NCBI GenBank assembly: GCA_020025715.1
Contig: JAHHRQ010000077.1
Location: 1-8,394 of the forward strand
Direction: 5' to 3'
Source: Oscillospiraceae bacterium
GTDB lineage: Bacteria > Bacillota > Clostridia > Oscillospirales > Oscillospiraceae
DNA: 8,394 nucleotides
Shown: positions 6,159 to 8,394 of the stretch, piece after piece
Numbering within the stretch: the first letter of the stretch is position 1
How the letters are laid out: every line of letters starts with the position of its first letter
Program-made: the position numbers and the translations under genes
Notes under the pieces: model-generated
Seen by the model: only the letters and a program-made list of their open reading frames with translations
Database searches by the model: none
What the model was told of the DNA's origin: nothing

Positions 6159-6575
6159 TTATTCGGAGAGAAATTCATTACCTGAGCTTTCAGGTGCCTG
6201 ATATTCCTCATATTTAATGGTGAGTGTAACGCTTTTGTCCGTTCCGAAAAGTACGGCGCCGATACGGTAGTTATATCCTGTGCTGAGATTTGTAAACTCT
6301 GCTTCCTTTCCCGTGTCGTTTATTGTGGCCTCCATGATGTAATCTTCGGGCTGAGCTTCGTCATAAAGGTACACTTCGATTTTCGCGCCCTTGGGTACAT
6401 CTGCGGAAACGGAAATTGAGGTGCTGTTGGTTTTTATTACCTCCGGCGCTTTTTCAATGTTTCCGGTGTTGGGGGAAAGCTCCATGTTAAGCTTTACGGC
6501 CTTATTTGCGCCGCAGCCGCACATAAGAAACAGACTGAGAGCCAGAATAATGACGATAAATTTTTTGAATTTCAT
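6159..6575 (-). CDS. Small predicted lipoprotein of unknown function
   Basis: A 138-residue product with a lysine-rich N-terminus, a hydrophobic stretch (about 6-18) and a lipobox-like MCGC with Cys21 as the likely lipidated residue. Gly at -1 is good, but Met and Cys at -3 and -2 are unusual, and C19 leaves a second candidate. The mature part of about 118 residues is acidic and looks beta-rich. NLSTGYNYRIGAVLFG (97-112) resembles the end of a fibronectin type III or Ig-like fold, which is a weak impression only. No enzyme motif is seen. It would be tethered outside the membrane. AAAGGCGG (complement of 6583-6590) lies 7 nt before the ATG and fixes the start. It converges on htrA and diverges from the membrane-protein gene. 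I do not recognise a named family. Confidence 0.82.
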   Translation of the reverse strand: MKFKKFIVIILALSLFLMCGCGANKAVKLNMELSPNTGNIEKAPEVIKTNSTSISVSADVPKGAKIEVYLYDEAQPEDYIMEATINDTGKEAEFTNLSTGYNYRIGAVLFGTDKSVTLTIKYEEYQAPESSGNEFLSE

Positions 6576-6606
6576 TCTATTACCGCCTTTCTTTGTCGTC
6601 TGCTAT

Positions 6607-6615
6607 ACTATACCA
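6607..6615 (-). promoter_or_regulatory. Extended -10 promoter for the lipoprotein gene
   Basis: On the - strand this reads TGGTATAGT, an extended -10 (TGN plus TATAGT). Transcription would start near 6600, about 25 nt before the lipoprotein ATG at 6575. No good -35 is found 16-18 bp upstream, which fits the extended -10 type. Confidence 0.45.
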
Positions 6616-6636
6616 CAAATATTGCCCCGCCGACCC

Positions 6637-6657
6637 TTAAATTTTTTGAAATTTTAA
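6637..6657. repeat. AT-rich imperfect palindrome between divergent promoters
   Basis: Positions 6637-6645 pair with 6649-6657 at 8 of 9 positions, with a single T-T mismatch. It lies between the two outward-facing promoters. A 12-base segment within it (6639-6650) also occurs exactly at 6558-6569, in the first codons of the lipoprotein gene. It could be a protein-binding site, but base composition alone makes such matches fairly likely. Confidence 0.25.
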
Positions 6658-6703
6658 ACTGATGAGCAAATTGTAAAATCTAAGTTAAGCCATACGATTT
6701 TTG

Positions 6704-6743
6704 TTGAAACGTTACTTTCACAATGTTAATATAACTGTATAAT
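6704..6743 (+). promoter_or_regulatory. Promoter region of the unrecognised membrane-protein gene
   Basis: Two overlapping candidates are visible. One uses TTGAAA (6704-6709) and TAATAT (6727-6732) with a 17-bp spacer and an extended TGT just before the -10. The other uses a perfect TATAAT (6738-6743) with only a poor -35 upstream. Either would give a leader of about 30-40 nt before ATG 6779. Confidence 0.5.
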
Positions 6744-6778
6744 TTATCCATTTTAAATTTGCGTAAAGGATGCAGAAC

Positions 6779-7426
6779 ATGAAAGAAAATAACTTAAATC
6801 AGAAGGAATATTTTTTCGATAAAGAGCAGTTTAAAAAGCTGACCGTAAAATGGTGCAGAAAGAAGAAAGCCTGGATATGGCTTAATCTTTTGGCTGCAAT
6901 TTTTGCCCTTATCGGCATCGGAGCTATGGCATTTATGCTCTATCAGGCAATGGACCCTGTGGTTCCGAGCCTTGACGCCAGAATTCTGATTATGGTCGGC
7001 GGTCTTGTGCTGGCAGTTCTGCCCTTTATCTTTTGCTATGTTACAAGAACTCAGGCTATCCGCGTTCTGGGAAAGCCCTTTTCCGTCATGCGGAGAATGT
7101 TCCTCATTTCAAACGATTCCGGCTTCATGTTCGGCTACCATGATAACTTTGACCGCAAATATCTTAACAGCGCCATAGTCCACCAGATTGCCTATTCCAA
7201 TATTCATCATGTGGAAATTGACAGAGCACAGCAGCTTTTCACCGTTGTGGGCACTACCGAGCGGGTGGAGTATCAGAACATCAGCACCCTCAGAGAGCGT
7301 TACAGCTTTACCTCCGGCCAGTTCGGGGATATGGCAAGCTTCTCATTCTTCACCTGCTTTGAGAATGCAGAGGAGTTTTACCGGCGGCTCAGCGATAACG
7401 GCGTTTATATTGAATATGTGGGATAA
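6779..7426 (+). CDS. Two-helix membrane protein of unknown function
   Basis: A 215-residue product with a charged N-terminus (1-30, ending in a basic RKKK patch). A first membrane helix lies at about 31-55, a short outside loop at 56-66, and a second helix at about 67-88. A soluble C-terminal domain of about 125 residues follows. By the positive-inside rule both ends are cytoplasmic. The C-terminal part (about 110-210) has the alternating beta pattern IAYSNIHHVEID and a final helix AEEFYRRLSDNG. That arrangement loosely recalls the YcxB-like or bacterial PH-like domains found after two membrane helices, but the resemblance is not strong enough to name it. AAAGGA (6765-6770) fits ATG 6779 at 8 nt; the in-frame ATG at 6770 overlaps that site and is rejected. 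It stands alone, with its own promoter and terminator, divergent from the lipoprotein gene. Confidence 0.8.
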   Translation: MKENNLNQKEYFFDKEQFKKLTVKWCRKKKAWIWLNLLAAIFALIGIGAMAFMLYQAMDPVVPSLDARILIMVGGLVLAVLPFIFCYVTRTQAIRVLGKPFSVMRRMFLISNDSGFMFGYHDNFDRKYLNSAIVHQIAYSNIHHVEIDRAQQLFTVVGTTERVEYQNISTLRERYSFTSGQFGDMASFSFFTCFENAEEFYRRLSDNGVYIEYVG

Positions 7427-7460
7427 AAAAATGCGCTCCTTCGGGAGCGCATTTAATTTT
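7427..7460. terminator. Bidirectional terminator with UUCG loop
   Basis: AAATGCGCTCC (7429-7439) and GGAGCGCATTT (7444-7454) form a perfect 11-bp stem closed by a very stable TTCG tetraloop. A T-rich run follows on the + strand and an A run precedes it (7424-7431 region), so it can also stop prmA transcription coming from the other side. It begins just after the membrane-protein stop (7426). Confidence 0.93.
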
Positions 7461-8389
7461 TATTTAATTACGGGCTTTGCAACAAAGCAGTGCCATTCAT
7501 CCATTATTCTGTGGTCGATAATCTCGAAGCCTGCCTTTTCGATAGCGGCCTGAACCTCATTTTCACGGCCCTCGATTATGCCGGAGGAGATGTACACGCC
7601 GTCAGGCTTAATGAACTGAGGGACGTGGGGGGCAAGATTTATGATAACATCGGAAACAATGTTTGAAAGCACAAGGTCGTAGCCGGTACCGAAGGAGGCA
7701 CGGAGGGAGGCATCGGTGATAATGTCGCCTGCAACGGCTTTCAGTCTGTCGTCGCCTATGCCGTTTAATGCGGCGTTCTGCATTACTACGTCGGGGGCTT
7801 TGGGGTCAATGTCGCAGCCAAGGCAGAAATCAGAGCCTAAAACCAGAGTTGCAATGCCTAAAATACCGCTGCCGCAGCCAAGGTCCAGAACCTTTACACC
7901 CTCGCCTGCGTAGTTTTCCAGCTCCTCAAGACACATTTTAGTGGTGGGATGGCTGCCGGTGCCGAAGATAAGACCGGGATCAAGGCGCAGGGGAGTTCTG
8001 CCGTCGGCGGGAATTTCCTCCCACTCAGGCACAACAACAAGCTTTTTGCCGGTTTCAATAGGCTTATAGTATTCACGCCAGTTGTTTTCCCAGTCGCTGT
8101 CCTGAACATAGCTGGCCTGAGTTTCGGGGTAGGCGGCGATGATATTTTTGAACACGGTTCTGCCCGCCTCGTCGTCGCAGAGGTAGCACTTGATGCGGCT
8201 TACGCCTGCAAATTTGTTTTCCAGCTCCTCGTCAACGTAGTCCCAGTACTGGTGGTTTTCCTCAAGGAAGTTTTTGAAATCCTCTTCACTCTCTATTACG
8301 AAACCCTCGGCACCAAGCTCGGTCATGCGCTCGCAGCGCTCCTCAATCTCCTCTGCCGGGGTGTTGCATATTAACTCTATATAACGCAT
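7460..8389 (-). CDS. prmA: Ribosomal protein L11 methyltransferase PrmA
   Basis: PrmA is a cytoplasmic S-adenosylmethionine-dependent enzyme that trimethylates lysines and the N-terminus of ribosomal protein L11. The 309-residue product is full family length. An N-terminal substrate-recognition domain (about 1-90) is followed by DSDWENNWREYYKP (97-110), the family signature LDPGLIFGTGSHPTT (136-150), and SAM-binding motif I LDLGCGSGILGIA (168-180). Then come the acidic residue D193 in CDIDP, QNAALNG (204-210), and LSNIVSDVI (241-249), where the family usually reads ANILADVI. DEWHCFVAKP closes the fold. Start ATG (8387-8389) gives MRYIEL, typical of PrmA. Its ribosome binding site lies outside the window, so an extension cannot be excluded. 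The 3' end runs into the bidirectional terminator. Neighbours on the 5' side, often an rRNA methyltransferase in Firmicutes, are not visible. Confidence 0.94.
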   Translation of the reverse strand: MRYIELICNTPAEEIEERCERMTELGAEGFVIESEEDFKNFLEENHQYWDYVDEELENKFAGVSRIKCYLCDDEAGRTVFKNIIAAYPETQASYVQDSDWENNWREYYKPIETGKKLVVVPEWEEIPADGRTPLRLDPGLIFGTGSHPTTKMCLEELENYAGEGVKVLDLGCGSGILGIATLVLGSDFCLGCDIDPKAPDVVMQNAALNGIGDDRLKAVAGDIITDASLRASFGTGYDLVLSNIVSDVIINLAPHVPQFIKPDGVYISSGIIEGRENEVQAAIEKAGFEIIDHRIMDEWHCFVAKPVIK

Positions 8390-8394
8390 AGCTG

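Noticed and set aside
6770..6778. ATG 6770 as the start of the membrane-protein gene
   Set aside because: It overlaps the AAAGGA site that serves ATG 6779, and no other ribosome binding site is seen further upstream.
7949..8374. Open + strand frame of 141 codons opposite prmA
   Set aside because: It lies entirely within prmA, whose motifs are clear, and its hydrophobic product shows no family signature.
1..8394. Mobile elements, CRISPR arrays, toxin-antitoxin or defence systems, riboswitches, tRNA genes
   Set aside because: No transposase or integrase motifs, spaced direct repeats, tRNA-like cloverleaf or long structured leaders were seen. Leaders are short and intergenic gaps are about 200 bp at most.

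Overview
The window looks like ordinary chromosome from a low-to-mid GC Gram-positive bacterium of the class Clostridia, possibly a gut Oscillospiraceae/Ruminococcus-type lineage. The evidence is strong AGGAGG-type ribosome binding sites, TTGAAA/TATAAT promoters with 17-bp spacers, the acyl-phosphate type acyltransferase PlsY, a PepV-type M20 dipeptidase, and a membrane-anchored HtrA encoded directly behind an OmpR-family two-component pair. The genus-level placement is inference. No tRNA, rRNA, CRISPR array, insertion sequence, phage gene or integration scar was seen. No stretch over 300 bases lacks a gene.

Layout, left to right. Positions 1-291 hold the 3' end of an RluA-family pseudouridine synthase (+). 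A near-consensus promoter then drives plsY (385-1002, +), which makes lysophosphatidic acid for phospholipid synthesis, and a hairpin terminator ends it. A second near-consensus promoter, whose -35 touches a perfect 8-bp inverted repeat, drives a PepV-like dipeptidase (1132-2514, +). No terminator is visible behind it. A PHO-box-like direct repeat and a TATAAT precede a three-gene unit on the + strand: response regulator (2615-3298), sensor histidine kinase (3305-4732) and HtrA/DegP-type serine protease (4771-6102). A bidirectional terminator closes this unit.

A small lipoprotein of unknown function follows on the - strand (6159-6575). It is divergent from an unrecognised two-helix membrane protein (6779-7426, +), and about 200 bp between them hold both promoters. 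A second bidirectional, UUCG-capped terminator separates the latter from prmA (7460-8389, -), the ribosomal protein L11 methyltransferase, whose start lies five bases from the window edge.

Functionally, the most coherent part is the regulator-kinase-protease unit. A membrane kinase with an extracytoplasmic sensor domain would signal to a DNA-binding regulator, and the co-transcribed membrane-tethered protease would act in the same extracytoplasmic compartment, which suggests an envelope-stress or cell-surface circuit. The divergent lipoprotein and membrane-protein pair next to it is the least explained part. I see no clear evidence of a previously undescribed system. The findings are specific oddities worth checking rather than a discovery.
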